Assembly: GCF_020911925.1 (NCBI RefSeq)
Contig: NZ_CP087134.1
Coordinates: 1,612,001 to 1,676,000, forward strand
Length of the DNA: 64,000 nucleotides
Direction of reading: 5' to 3'
DNA from: Flavobacterium cupriresistens
GTDB lineage: Bacteria; Bacteroidota; Bacteroidia; Flavobacteriales; Flavobacteriaceae
Shown here: one piece after another, positions 35,304-43,965 of the stretch
Layout: every line of letters starts with the position of its first letter
How positions within the stretch are numbered: the stretch's first letter is position 1
Translations under genes and position numbers: made by a program
The notes under the pieces: model-generated
Told to the model about the DNA's origin: nothing
Databases searched by the model: none
What the model saw: the letters and a program-made list of their open reading frames with translations, nothing else

Positions 35304-35422
35304 AATTTATTTGGACACCACAGGCTATTAAAGGTTTTAATAGTGTTGTTGATTACTTGGAAGCCAAATGGACAGCAAAAAGAAATCTTGAACTTAGAGA
35401 TAAAAAGCAACACATTACATAA
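35294..35422 (+). pseudogene. ParE/RelE-type toxin, truncated after about 30 codons
   Basis: The frame starts MALKFIWTPQAIKGFNSVVDY and continues LEAKWTAK, a recognisable ParE/RelE N-terminus. It then changes to RNLELRDKKQHIT and stops. Full-length toxins are about 95 residues. The remaining core strands with the toxin's active site are absent, so it should be inactive. It follows the antitoxin with an ATG overlap, the standard arrangement. Confidence 0.6.
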
Positions 35423-35583
35423 TAAGCTACATCTTTTTTTGAATAAATTTTAAACTCTTTTAAATTATGCAAAAGAAGAAAGAAGTACACTGAATTTTTA
35501 CATGTAAAATTAAAAGTACTTCATCTTAATCGATCAATATTTCAACATAAGGAATCCGTTTTTGTCAGCGTTTTTACTATTTC

Positions 35584-35699
35584 AAATCCGTATAATCCGC
35601 GTCCAATTCTACATAATCTTTGCATATGGTGATTGCAACTTAATTTCACACGCGGATTGAACAGATTCGTTATCACGAAGACACGGATAAAACGGATTT
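35584..35699. repeat. Palindromic repeat
   Basis: Arms aaatccgtataatccgcgt and acacggataaaacggattt about 80 bp apart. This lies in the 923-bp gap before metH, which also holds the promoter, SAM-I riboswitch and a structured element. Confidence 0.65.
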
Positions 35700-35902
35700 A
35701 AAATTCTTTCCAATGAAATTTAAATAGGCACTTAGTTTCCAAAATAAGTAAAGAATTTAAATCGTATAGAAATTATTAATTTTAGAGGAACAAAACAGAA
35801 TCCTAAAGATTAAAAATAAATTTCCAGCGTAGTGTTTTAGACCCGAAGACCCTTAGAATCTTAGCTCCTCAGACCCTTAGAAACTTAAATAAAAAAATAG
35901 CG

Positions 35903-35922
35903 TTAATACTTGCAAGTATTAA
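35903..35922. promoter_or_regulatory. 20-bp perfect palindrome, putative operator of metH
   Basis: TTAATACTTGCAAGTATTAA reads identically on both strands and covers the -33 TTG of the metH promoter. A dimeric repressor bound here would exclude RNA polymerase. The regulator is unknown. Confidence 0.65.
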
Positions 35923-35940
35923 GGTTATGTCTTTACTTTG
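35910..35940 (+). promoter_or_regulatory. metH promoter
   Basis: TTG (35910-35912), 20-nt spacer, TTACTTTG (7 of 8 to the -7 consensus). Transcription would start about 35947, shortly before the SAM-I aptamer. Confidence 0.65.
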
Positions 35941-35962
35941 CACTGTTCATAATTTTATTGAC

Positions 35963-36077
35963 AGTTATCACGAAAGGCGGAGGGAAAGACCCAATGAAAC
36001 CTTAGCAACCCTTTATCATAAAGAAGGTGCTACATTCTACTTAATACCAACAAACACGGTATTTAAGATAGATAACA
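35963..36077 (+). promoter_or_regulatory. SAM-I riboswitch upstream of metH
   Basis: Core elements GGCGGAGGGAAAGACCCAAT, GAAACCTTAGCAACCC, GGTGCTACATTCTAC and GATAAC are all present; P1 is GTTATC (35964-35969) / GATAAC (36071-36076). It is the second S-box of the window. It lies 272 bp before the metH start. No terminator is obvious directly after it, though a small ttgacg/cgtcaa hairpin stands at 36164-36186. Confidence 0.95.
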
Positions 36078-36185
36078 CAAATACATAAAGTATTTCTCAA
36101 AACTTTTCCTGACAACCTTATAATATTATTTTACCGAATTCATTTTGGTATCATGAGCGAATCATTGACGTCTTTTTTGCCGTCA

Positions 36186-36258
36186 AGGGTTCCCGCTTTC
36201 TGTTGCAATCTTTTGTTTTTAAAGAAAAAACAAAAGGATTTCCACTTCAATCGGGGCT
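36186..36258 (-). other. Structured intergenic element, copy 1 (reverse orientation)
   Basis: Read on the minus strand: GATTGAAGTGGAAATCC, a long hairpin (tttgttttttc / aaaaacaaaag), then ATTGCAACAGAAAGCGGGA. It resembles the copy at 37717. Similar sequences recur in Flavobacterium intergenic regions in my recollection, but I cannot name the family. Confidence 0.45.
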
Positions 36259-36348
36259 AAAGAGTCACAATAGTGAACTTTTGGAATTATTAATAAGAAG
36301 CTAAGCTGAAAGGTTTTTAAAACCCGTCAGGTTTAAATAAAATACGAT

Positions 36349-37350
36349 ATGTCAACAATACAAGAAGCAATAAAAAAAAATATCCTAATCCTTGACGGAG
36401 CAATGGGAACCATGTTACAACGCTATAATTTCTCGGAAGAAGATTTTCGCGGAGAGCGTTTCAAGGATTTTCCACATCCCTTAAAAGGAAACAACGACTT
36501 ACTATCCATAACACAACCACAAGCAATTCGAGATGTTCACGCCGCTTATTATGAAGCAGGCGCGGACATCGTCGAGACAAACACTTTCTCGGGAACTACA
36601 ATTGGTATGGCCGATTATTTTCTGGAGGATTTGGTTTACGAATTAAACTACGAATCAGCAAAAATTGCCAGAGAAGTAGCTGATGAATTTACCGCTAAAA
36701 ATCCGGATAAACCTCGTTTTGTGGCCGGTTCGATCGGGCCAACAAACAGAACGGCAAGTATGTCACCTGATGTAAATGACCCGGGATACAGAGCCGTAAC
36801 TTTTGATGATTTGCGAATAGCCTACAAAGAACAAGTAGAAGCCTTAATGGATGGTGGATGTGATTTGCTTTTAGTAGAAACGATTTTTGATACACTAAAC
36901 GCAAAAGCAGCACTTTTTGCTATTGAAGAAGTAAAAGACGAACGCAATATTGATATTCCGATCATGGTTTCGGGGACGATTACAGATGCTTCAGGAAGAA
37001 CACTTTCGGGACAAACTGTAGAAGCCTTTTTGATTTCAGTATCACATATACCGTTGTTAAGTGTAGGATTCAATTGCGCCTTAGGAGCCGATTTATTGAA
37101 ACCGTATTTAAAAACATTATCACAACATACACAGTTTAATGTTTCAGCACATCCAAATGCTGGCTTGCCAAACGCATTTGGAGAATACGACGAAACACCG
37201 GAACAGACGCAAGCCTTAATCAAAGAATATTTAGACGATAATTTGATCAACATTATCGGTGGTTGTTGCGGAACAACTCCGGATCATATTCGATTGATTG
37301 CTGAGGTTGCGAAGGGGTATAAGCCGAGAGTAGCACCGGTTATTGCCTAA
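36349..37350 (+). CDS. metH: Methionine synthase, homocysteine-binding part (split MetH)
   Basis: The N-terminal Hcy-binding barrel of cobalamin-dependent methionine synthase as a free 333-residue protein. '[23 protein letters not shown]' opens it, as in full-length MetH. The zinc cysteines are GFNCALG near residue 245 and GGCCGT near 305. The rest of MetH is a separate gene at 37920, a split typical of Bacteroidetes. Expression is likely controlled by the upstream SAM-I riboswitch and the palindromic operator. Confidence 0.95.
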   Translation: MSTIQEAIKKNILILDGAMGTMLQRYNFSEEDFRGERFKDFPHPLKGNNDLLSITQPQAIRDVHAAYYEAGADIVETNTFSGTTIGMADYFLEDLVYELNYESAKIAREVADEFTAKNPDKPRFVAGSIGPTNRTASMSPDVNDPGYRAVTFDDLRIAYKEQVEALMDGGCDLLLVETIFDTLNAKAALFAIEEVKDERNIDIPIMVSGTITDASGRTLSGQTVEAFLISVSHIPLLSVGFNCALGADLLKPYLKTLSQHTQFNVSAHPNAGLPNAFGEYDETPEQTQALIKEYLDDNLINIIGGCCGTTPDHIRLIAEVAKGYKPRVAPVIA

Positions 37351-37420
37351 TTAACAAGCATAAATTTTCTTGCTAACATAAGCGTATTGCTTGTGCCAGA
37401 AAAGACATAAAACGCGGGCT

Positions 37421-37490
37421 GTCATTCCGACGAAGGAGGAATCTCCGCAATGTGAGCAACTAACGAAGATTCCTCCTTCGTCGGAATGAC
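37421..37490. repeat. Palindromic repeat with perfect 24-bp arms
   Basis: Arms gtcattccgacgaaggagga (+atct) and their exact complement are separated by 22 bp. It belongs to the gtcattycga repeat class seen at 178-420. It lies between the two metH genes. Confidence 0.88.
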
Positions 37491-37716
37491 AAAAATGAGG
37501 AGTTGATCGTATGAAATGTTGGACGAGATTACTTCGTTTCTTATAGTGACAATTGGAACGTTAAATGAAAAGAGATAAAAAGGTAGCCTGAACTGGCAGA
37601 TTGAATATAAAAAGGAATAATAAGTTCGGGAGGAACAAAATATATAATTAGGTTCAAAGATTTGAAAAACGATAATTGAAATCGTGGAAACATAAAGTTC
37701 TTATAAAACCGAGATT

Positions 37717-37800
37717 GCGTGAGGGATAGAAGTGGATAGCCCAAAGCCTGACGAAGGAAGTGCGAGGACTTGTAACGAATAGCCCGGCCGAAGGACACGC
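37717..37800 (+). other. Structured intergenic element, copy 2
   Basis: Closed by GCGTG / CACGC, with two related internal blocks, GATAGAAGTGGATAGCCC and ACTTGTAACGAATAGCCC. They surround a hairpin (agcctgacgaaggaagtgcgagg). The 569-bp gap also holds the palindrome at 37421 and heptamer-like repeats at 37876-37910. It may be a conserved RNA or a mobile palindrome. Confidence 0.45.
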
Positions 37801-37919
37801 CCAAAATAAAATAGTTAGAACACAGATACCTACAAGGTTTTGGAAACCTTGCAGCGCACAAATAAAGAATAAAAACTCAGGATCTAAGAACCTTAGGACC
37901 TCAGTAACTTAAAAAGAAA

Positions 37920-40595
37920 ATGGCAGAAAATAGAAGAGACCTTGTATTAGCAGGATTAGAACCGTTGATTATTACACCTCAAAGTGTTTTTGTAAACATT
38001 GGAGAACGTACGAATGTAACCGGTTCAAGAAAATTCCTTCGTCTGATCAAGGAAGAGAAATATGACGAGGCACTTGATATTGCAAGACAACAAGTAGAAG
38101 GTGGAGCACAAATCATCGATATTAATATGGATGAGGGAATGCTTGATGGTGTTCAGGCAATGACAAAATTCCTGAATTTAATAGCATCAGAACCGGATAT
38201 TTCGAGAGTTCCAATTATGATCGACAGTTCAAAATGGGAAATCATTGAGGCGGGTCTTAAAGTAGTACAAGGAAAAAGTGTGGTCAACTCCATTTCATTA
38301 AAAGAAGGAGAAGAAGCATTCATTCATCATGCCAAATTAATCAAACGGTACGGAGCAGCGGCAATCATCATGGCTTTTGACGAAGTGGGTCAGGCCGATA
38401 ATTTTGATCGTAGAGTCGAAATCTGTCAGCGTTCGTACGATATTTTAGTTAATAAAGTCAATTTTCCTCCGCAGGATATCATTTTCGATTTAAATATTTT
38501 CCCCGTTGCAACCGGAATGGAAGAACATCGCTTAAATGCTTTGGACTTTTTCAGAGGAACAAAATGGGTTCGTGATAATTTGCCTCACGCACATATCAGT
38601 GGTGGAGTTAGTAACGTTTCATTCTCTTTTAGAGGGAACGATCATGTTCGGGAAGCCATGCACTCGGTGTTTTTATATCATGCCATTAAAAACGGAATGA
38701 CAATGGGAATCGTAAATCCTGAAATGCTTTCGATTTACGATGATATTCCAAAAGACCTGCTAGAACACGTAGAAGACGTAATTTTAGACAGGCGTGATGA
38801 TGCAACGGAAAGACTTTTAGATTTTGCAGAAAATGTAAAAGGAGAAGTAAAAAGCGACGAAAAAGCAATTCAGGAATGGCGTTTAGGAACCGTTCAGGAA
38901 CGTATTACGCATTCATTAGTAAAAGGAGTTGATGCTTTTATTGAAGAAGATGTAGAAGAAGCCCGTTTAGCAGCCGTAAAACCAATTGAAGTTATCGAAA
39001 TCAATTTGATGACAGGAATGAATGTCGTAGGAGATTTATTCGGAAGCGGAAAAATGTTCCTGCCACAGGTAGTAAAATCGGCACGTGTAATGAAAAAAGC
39101 CGTTGCTTATTTATTGCCTTATATTGAAGCCAGTAAACAAGCCGGGGACAAATCAGGAAACGGAAAAATCCTAATGGCAACCGTAAAAGGAGACGTTCAC
39201 GATATTGGTAAAAACATTGTATCGGTCGTATTGGCCTGTAACAATTATGAAATTGTTGATTTAGGAGTAATGGTGCCTCCGGAAAAAATCATTGCCGCAG
39301 CAATCGAACACAATGTAGATATTATCGGATTGAGCGGACTGATTACGCCTTCGCTTGACGAGATGGTTTATCTGGCAAAAGAGTTAGACAAACAAGGCAT
39401 TAAAATTCCGATTATGATCGGGGGAGCAACGACTTCACGTGCGCATACCGCGGTGAAAATTGCGCCACAATACAGAGAAACCGTAATTCACGTAAACGAT
39501 GCTTCAAGAGCCGTAACTGTTGCCGGAAATCTGTTAGATCATAACCGAAAAATATACGCGAGCGATATTCGTGCAGAATACGATTCTTTTAGAGAAACGT
39601 TCTTAAACCGTTCAAGAGACAAAAATTTCTTAACGATCGAGCAAGCCCGTAAAAATAAATTACAATTGGATTGGGAAGAATACAAACCCGTAACGCCAAA
39701 AGTAATCGGTAAACAAATTGTCGAAGTAGAACTGGACGTTTTGGTACCCTACATTGACTGGACACCGTTTTTTAGAACCTGGGAATTGTTCGGAAAATAT
39801 CCGGCCATTTTAACCGATGAGGTAGTTGGAAAAGAAGCAACATCTGTTTTTGCAGATGCTCAGGCCATGTTGAAAGTAATTTTAGAAGAGAAAAAATTAT
39901 CTGCAAAAGGGATTTACGGAATTTTTCCATGCAACCAGGTAGATGATGATGATATTGAATTGCGTGATGAAAACGGAAAAGTGTTGGAGAAATTCTTAAC
40001 ACTTCGTCAGCAGTCGCAAAAAACGAAAGGAGCACCAAACATTGCTTTGTCGGATTTTATTTTGCCAAAAGATTCCGGAGTTACCGATTATATGGGCGCT
40101 TTCTGTGTGACAACAGGTTTTGGAGTAGACGAGTGGGCTGCCGAATTCGAGAGAGATTTAGACGATTACAACTCGATTATGGTAAAAGCATTGGCCGATC
40201 GTTTTGCTGAAGCTTTCGCCGAATATTTACACGAGCAGGTTCGTATGGCTTATTGGGGTTATGATCCCGGCGAAACCTTATCAAAAGAAGATTTGATCGA
40301 AGAAAACTATAAAGGAATTCGCCCGGCTCCGGGATATCCAGCATGTCCGGATCACTTAGAGAAACCAACAATTTGGAAACTTCTAAATGTAGCCGAAGAA
40401 ATTGGAGTAACCTTAACCGAAAGTATGGCGATGTGGCCGGCTTCATCTGTATCAGGATATTATTTCGGAAACCCAAAAAGTAAATATTTTGGACTAGGAA
40501 AAATAAAAGAAGATCAGGTTATTGATTATGCCAAAAGAAGAAGTGTACCAACCGATTATGCCATGAAGTGGCTTAATCCAAACATAGCAGATTAG
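37920..40595 (+). CDS. metH: Methionine synthase, folate/cobalamin/activation part (split MetH)
   Basis: The 891-residue partner of the homocysteine-binding subunit. Domains in order are pterin-binding ('[20 protein letters not shown]' at residues 25-44), a helical cap, and cobalamin-binding with [11 protein letters not shown] near 425 (the His that ligates B12) plus the [11 protein letters not shown] loop. The C-terminal activation domain binds SAM ('[11 protein letters not shown]' and '[12 protein letters not shown]'). It transfers methyl from methyl-THF to homocysteine. It is 569 bp from the other part, farther than usual for an operon. Confidence 0.96.
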   Translation: MAENRRDLVLAGLEPLIITPQSVFVNIGERTNVTGSRKFLRLIKEEKYDEALDIARQQVEGGAQIIDINMDEGMLDGVQAMTKFLNLIASEPDISRVPIMIDSSKWEIIEAGLKVVQGKSVVNSISLKEGEEAFIHHAKLIKRYGAAAIIMAFDEVGQADNFDRRVEICQRSYDILVNKVNFPPQDIIFDLNIFPVATGMEEHRLNALDFFRGTKWVRDNLPHAHISGGVSNVSFSFRGNDHVREAMHSVFLYHAIKNGMTMGIVNPEMLSIYDDIPKDLLEHVEDVILDRRDDATERLLDFAENVKGEVKSDEKAIQEWRLGTVQERITHSLVKGVDAFIEEDVEEARLAAVKPIEVIEINLMTGMNVVGDLFGSGKMFLPQVVKSARVMKKAVAYLLPYIEASKQAGDKSGNGKILMATVKGDVHDIGKNIVSVVLACNNYEIVDLGVMVPPEKIIAAAIEHNVDIIGLSGLITPSLDEMVYLAKELDKQGIKIPIMIGGATTSRAHTAVKIAPQYRETVIHVNDASRAVTVAGNLLDHNRKIYASDIRAEYDSFRETFLNRSRDKNFLTIEQARKNKLQLDWEEYKPVTPKVIGKQIVEVELDVLVPYIDWTPFFRTWELFGKYPAILTDEVVGKEATSVFADAQAMLKVILEEKKLSAKGIYGIFPCNQVDDDDIELRDENGKVLEKFLTLRQQSQKTKGAPNIALSDFILPKDSGVTDYMGAFCVTTGFGVDEWAAEFERDLDDYNSIMVKALADRFAEAFAEYLHEQVRMAYWGYDPGETLSKEDLIEENYKGIRPAPGYPACPDHLEKPTIWKLLNVAEEIGVTLTESMAMWPASSVSGYYFGNPKSKYFGLGKIKEDQVIDYAKRRSVPTDYAMKWLNPNIAD

Positions 40596-40612
40596 GGGGA
40601 AGTTATTTTTTG

Positions 40613-40680
40613 TTTCAGGTTTCAGGTTTCAGGTTTCAGGTTCGCCTATAACGTGAAACTTGAAACGTGAAACAAACGAA
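40613..40680 (+). repeat. Heptamer repeats before metF
   Basis: tttcagg is repeated four times without error (40613-40640). It is followed by an opposite-orientation series of gtgaaac / ttgaaac units. A third heptamer run, ataattc ataactc ataattt, precedes metF at 40740-40762. Confidence 0.85.
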
Positions 40681-40766
40681 ACCTAGAACCAACGCAGCCA
40701 ATTGATTTACGTTTTTTGATTTAGATTTTACTCAAAATTCATAATTCATAACTCATAATTTTTAAA

Positions 40767-41723
40767 ATGAAAGTAACAGAACATATAGAAAACGCTAAGG
40801 GAAAAACATTATTTTCATTTGAAATTATTCCGCCTCAAAAAGGAAAAAGTATTCAGGATTTGTATGATAATATCGATCCGTTGATGGAGTTTAATCCGCC
40901 GTTTATTGATGTGACCACTTCACGCGAAGAGTACATTTATATCGATAAAGGGAATGGACTTTTAGACAAAAAACTGACTCGTATGCGTCCGGGTACACTT
41001 GGAATTTGCGCTTCTATAAAACATAAATATAATGTTGATACTGTACCGCACTTGCTTTGTGGCGGATTTACACAGGAAGAAACAGAATACATGCTGGTAG
41101 ATTGTCATTATTTAGGAATCAATAATTTAATGGCGCTTCGTGGTGACGCGATGAAGGACGAACAATCCTTTGTGCCAAAAGCAGGAGGAAATAGTTTTGC
41201 TATAGATTTAGTAAAACAAATCAATGAGTTAAATCAAGGGAAATACCTGCATGAAGTAATGGATATTGACAACAAAGCTGATTTTTGTATTGGTGTTGCT
41301 GGGTATCCGGAGAAACATTTAGAATCTCCTTCTTTACAATCTGATTTAAGAAGATTAAAAGAAAAAGTAGATGCAGGAGCAGATTACGTAGTAACGCAGA
41401 TGTTTTTTGACAATGCAAAATACTTCGAATTTGTAGCAAAAGCCAGAGAAATGGGAATTACAGTTCCTATTATTCCGGGGATAAAACCAATTGCCGTACA
41501 AAAGCATTTGCAGATTTTGCCACAGATTTTTCGTATTGATCTTCCGGAAGATTTAATTCATGCCGTAGATCAATGTAAAAACAATGCCGAAATCAAACAA
41601 GTAGGAGTAGAGTGGGCGATCCAACAATCCTTGGAGTTAAAAGCGGCCGGAGTACCTGTATTGCATTATTATTCAATGGGAAAATCAGAAAATATTCGCC
41701 AAATAGCGAGTCATATTTTTTAG
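40767..41723 (+). CDS. metF: Methylenetetrahydrofolate reductase
   Basis: Supplies the methyl group for methionine synthase by reducing 5,10-methylene-THF with FAD. At 318 residues it has family length. 'GKTLFSFEIIPPQKGKSIQ' carries the catalytic Glu, and 'NLMALRGDAMKDEQSF' and 'GADYVVTQMFFDNAKYFEF' form the FAD/folate site. It follows metH, and together they make the one-carbon branch of the pathway. Confidence 0.97.
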   Translation: MKVTEHIENAKGKTLFSFEIIPPQKGKSIQDLYDNIDPLMEFNPPFIDVTTSREEYIYIDKGNGLLDKKLTRMRPGTLGICASIKHKYNVDTVPHLLCGGFTQEETEYMLVDCHYLGINNLMALRGDAMKDEQSFVPKAGGNSFAIDLVKQINELNQGKYLHEVMDIDNKADFCIGVAGYPEKHLESPSLQSDLRRLKEKVDAGADYVVTQMFFDNAKYFEFVAKAREMGITVPIIPGIKPIAVQKHLQILPQIFRIDLPEDLIHAVDQCKNNAEIKQVGVEWAIQQSLELKAAGVPVLHYYSMGKSENIRQIASHIF

Positions 41724-41757
41724 AAAAAGTATATTTTGTTATATTCTTTTCAATTTG

Positions 41758-41829
41758 AACGAAGGAAACCCGAGCGACAACGAATAGAAGAAGTAAATCG
41801 GGTGCTATGGAACTTGAGTTTCCTTCGTT
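41758..41829. repeat. Palindromic repeat
   Basis: Arms aacgaaggaaacccgag / cttgagtttccttcgtt separated by about 38 bp, between metF and the methyltransferase gene. Confidence 0.8.
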
Positions 41830-41850
41830 AAAATAACAACTCCAGTTTGG

Positions 41851-41871
41851 AATTTTTAATTTTTAATTTTT
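41851..41871 (+). repeat. aattttt heptamer, three copies
   Basis: Three exact tandem copies of aattttt 20 bp before the ATG at 41892. Similar 7-bp spacers precede other genes here. Confidence 0.75.
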
Positions 41872-41891
41872 GGAATTTAATTTTAAACATT

Positions 41892-42545
41892 ATGAAACAA
41901 GAAGAATTACAGGCGATAGCCGCTCAGTTAAAACATCCAACAGGAGAAAAAGGAATTGAAATGGCCAACATGATGCATGAAACCAACATCAACATGACGC
42001 ACCATTCTATTCAAAATCTGAATGTTTCAAAAGAAAATAAAATTCTGGAATTGGGTCACGGAAATGCGGGGCACTTAGAATTTCTAATGGACCAAGCGGA
42101 GAGTCTGGTATATTATGGACTCGAAATGTCTGAGTTAATGTTTCAGGAAGCCAGACAAATCAACAGGAATTATGTTTCTCAAAAACAAGCCTTCTTTTTG
42201 CTTTACGATGGAGGTGTAATCCCGGCTACTGACGCCTTTTTTGATAAAATCTTCACTGTAAATACGATTTACTTCTGGCAAAAACCGGAAGAATTACTTT
42301 TAGAAATTTACAGAGTTCTAAAACCAAACGGAACATTCTGTTTAACCTTTGCAGAAGAAAGTTTCATGAAACAACTTCCGTTTACAGAGTATGAATTTAC
42401 ACTGTACAGCACTGAAAAAGCGCAGGAGTTAATCGAAAAAACAGCTTTTAAAATGGTCTACAAAGAAACGCTGACCGAAAAAATAAAAAGCAAAACAGGC
42501 GAATTAGTCGACAGAGCTTTTACAACTATTGTGTTAGAAAAATAA
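41892..42545 (+). CDS. SAM-dependent methyltransferase
   Basis: A class I methyltransferase of 217 residues from the ATG at 41892; upstream in-frame codons lie in the aattttt repeat. SAM motif I is ILELGHGNAGHLEFLM (about residues 50-65). 'IFTVNTIYFWQKPEELLLEIYRVLKPNG' is the motif IV/V area of the UbiE-like family. The methyl acceptor is unknown. It follows metF but no functional tie is evident. Confidence 0.85.
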   Translation: MKQEELQAIAAQLKHPTGEKGIEMANMMHETNINMTHHSIQNLNVSKENKILELGHGNAGHLEFLMDQAESLVYYGLEMSELMFQEARQINRNYVSQKQAFFLLYDGGVIPATDAFFDKIFTVNTIYFWQKPEELLLEIYRVLKPNGTFCLTFAEESFMKQLPFTEYEFTLYSTEKAQELIEKTAFKMVYKETLTEKIKSKTGELVDRAFTTIVLEK

Positions 42546-42584
42546 CAAAAAAGAAGGCGATTGCTTTTGGCGCTCTTTTTTTGA
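42546..42584 (+). terminator. Probable terminator
   Basis: Hairpin aaagaaggcg / cgctctttttt with one bulge and a T-run directly after the methyltransferase stop. Confidence 0.55.
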
Positions 42585-42647
42585 GTACTTTAATTGCTTT
42601 TTCTATTTTGAGTTTCTATTTCTGAACCCTAATACTTTTTTAAAATT

Positions 42648-43871
42648 ATGGAGGTTAAAAAAATCAATTTCCTAAAAAGCTACAGTAGTATTCTATTGCT
42701 TTTAGGAGGTATCATTGCAGGAAGTATTTTGGGGTTGTTGTTTGGTAAAGATGTTGAGGTAATCAAACCACTGGGAGACATTTTTCTTAATTTGCTTTTC
42801 ACGGCAATTATTCCGCTTATTTTCTTTACGATCGCTTCTTCAATTGCCAATTTAGAAAAAACAGAAAAACTAGGGAGACTATTTGTTATTATGGTCCTTG
42901 TTTTCCTCGGAACCTTATTGATTTCGGCTATTGTAATGATTGTAGCCGTTTATATTTTTCCGATTCATCAAGATATAATTATTTCCAAAGTTCCATTAGA
43001 AAACATAAAATCCGGCAGTATTGGCGAGCAAATTGCACAGTTGGTTACGGTAAATGATTTCTTTGAATTATTGTCCCGAAAAAGTATGCTGGCGCTAATA
43101 ATTTTCTCTTTTTTAATAGGTTTTGCAAGTTTGCAGTCCGGTGAGAAGGGAAGTAGTTTCAGAAGTTTTTTAGATTCAGGTAATGAAGTGATGAAACAGT
43201 TATTGAATCTGATTATGAAACTGGCTCCAATTGGTTTGGGGGCTTATTTTGCCTATCAGGTTGGTGTTTTTGGTCCGCAGTTATTTGGTGTTTATGCAAA
43301 GCCTTTGGGGATTTATTATGGAGCATGTATTTTTTATTTCTTTACATTCTTTAGTTTATACGCCTTTATTGCCGGAGGGAAAAGAGCATTTGTGGTATTT
43401 TGGAGTAATAATATAACACCCGCTTTGACGGCAGTGGGAACTTGCAGTAGTATTGCGACGATCCCAGCAAATTTGGAAGCGGCAGAAAAAATGAACATTC
43501 CGAATCATGTCCGGAACCTGGTCATTCCGCTTGGTGCGCCCTTGCACAAAGACGGATCGAGTATGTCTTCTATACTTAAGATCACGGTTCTTTTTGCCAT
43601 GTTTGGAAAAGACTTCACAGAACCTTCCACCATTCTTTTAGCATTAGGAATTACAGTAATCGTTTCGATTGTTGAAGGCGGAATCCCAAACGGAGGTTAT
43701 ATAGGCGAGGTTTTAGCCATAACCGTTTATGGACTTCCAATGGAGCAGGCCTTACCGGTAGCGATGATTTTAGGGACACTTGTGGATCCGATTGCGACGC
43801 TGCTCAATGTCAATGGTGATTTAATCTGTTCGATGATGATTTCCCGTTTTTCCGAAAAAACCAAATGGTAA
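42648..43871 (+). CDS. Dicarboxylate/amino acid:cation symporter (DAACS family)
   Basis: A 407-residue inner-membrane transporter of the GltP/DctA family. The signature GAPLHKDGSSMSSILKI (hairpin HP1/TM7 area) and 'LGTLVDPIATLLNVNGDLI' (HP2/TM8, with the Asp and Asn that contact substrate) are clear. It takes up glutamate, aspartate or C4-dicarboxylates with H+ or Na+. The PLP decarboxylase gene follows 94 bp later, so the pair may import and decarboxylate an acidic amino acid. Confidence 0.93.
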   Translation: MEVKKINFLKSYSSILLLLGGIIAGSILGLLFGKDVEVIKPLGDIFLNLLFTAIIPLIFFTIASSIANLEKTEKLGRLFVIMVLVFLGTLLISAIVMIVAVYIFPIHQDIIISKVPLENIKSGSIGEQIAQLVTVNDFFELLSRKSMLALIIFSFLIGFASLQSGEKGSSFRSFLDSGNEVMKQLLNLIMKLAPIGLGAYFAYQVGVFGPQLFGVYAKPLGIYYGACIFYFFTFFSLYAFIAGGKRAFVVFWSNNITPALTAVGTCSSIATIPANLEAAEKMNIPNHVRNLVIPLGAPLHKDGSSMSSILKITVLFAMFGKDFTEPSTILLALGITVIVSIVEGGIPNGGYIGEVLAITVYGLPMEQALPVAMILGTLVDPIATLLNVNGDLICSMMISRFSEKTKW

Positions 43872-43965
43872 CCTACTTATTTCCAGTTTAAAATCTTTTA
43901 TTAATTCGCTCCATCTGTAAACGCTACGCGCTGTTTTTTCAGATGAGGACATAAATAACAATAGC

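Noticed and set aside
36822..37253. 143-codon ORF antisense to metH
   Set aside because: Fully inside the clear metH reading frame; a shadow of its codon pattern.
37541..37861. 106-codon ORF on the minus strand between the metH genes
   Set aside because: It covers the structured element antisense, with no promoter or homology seen; more likely non-coding.
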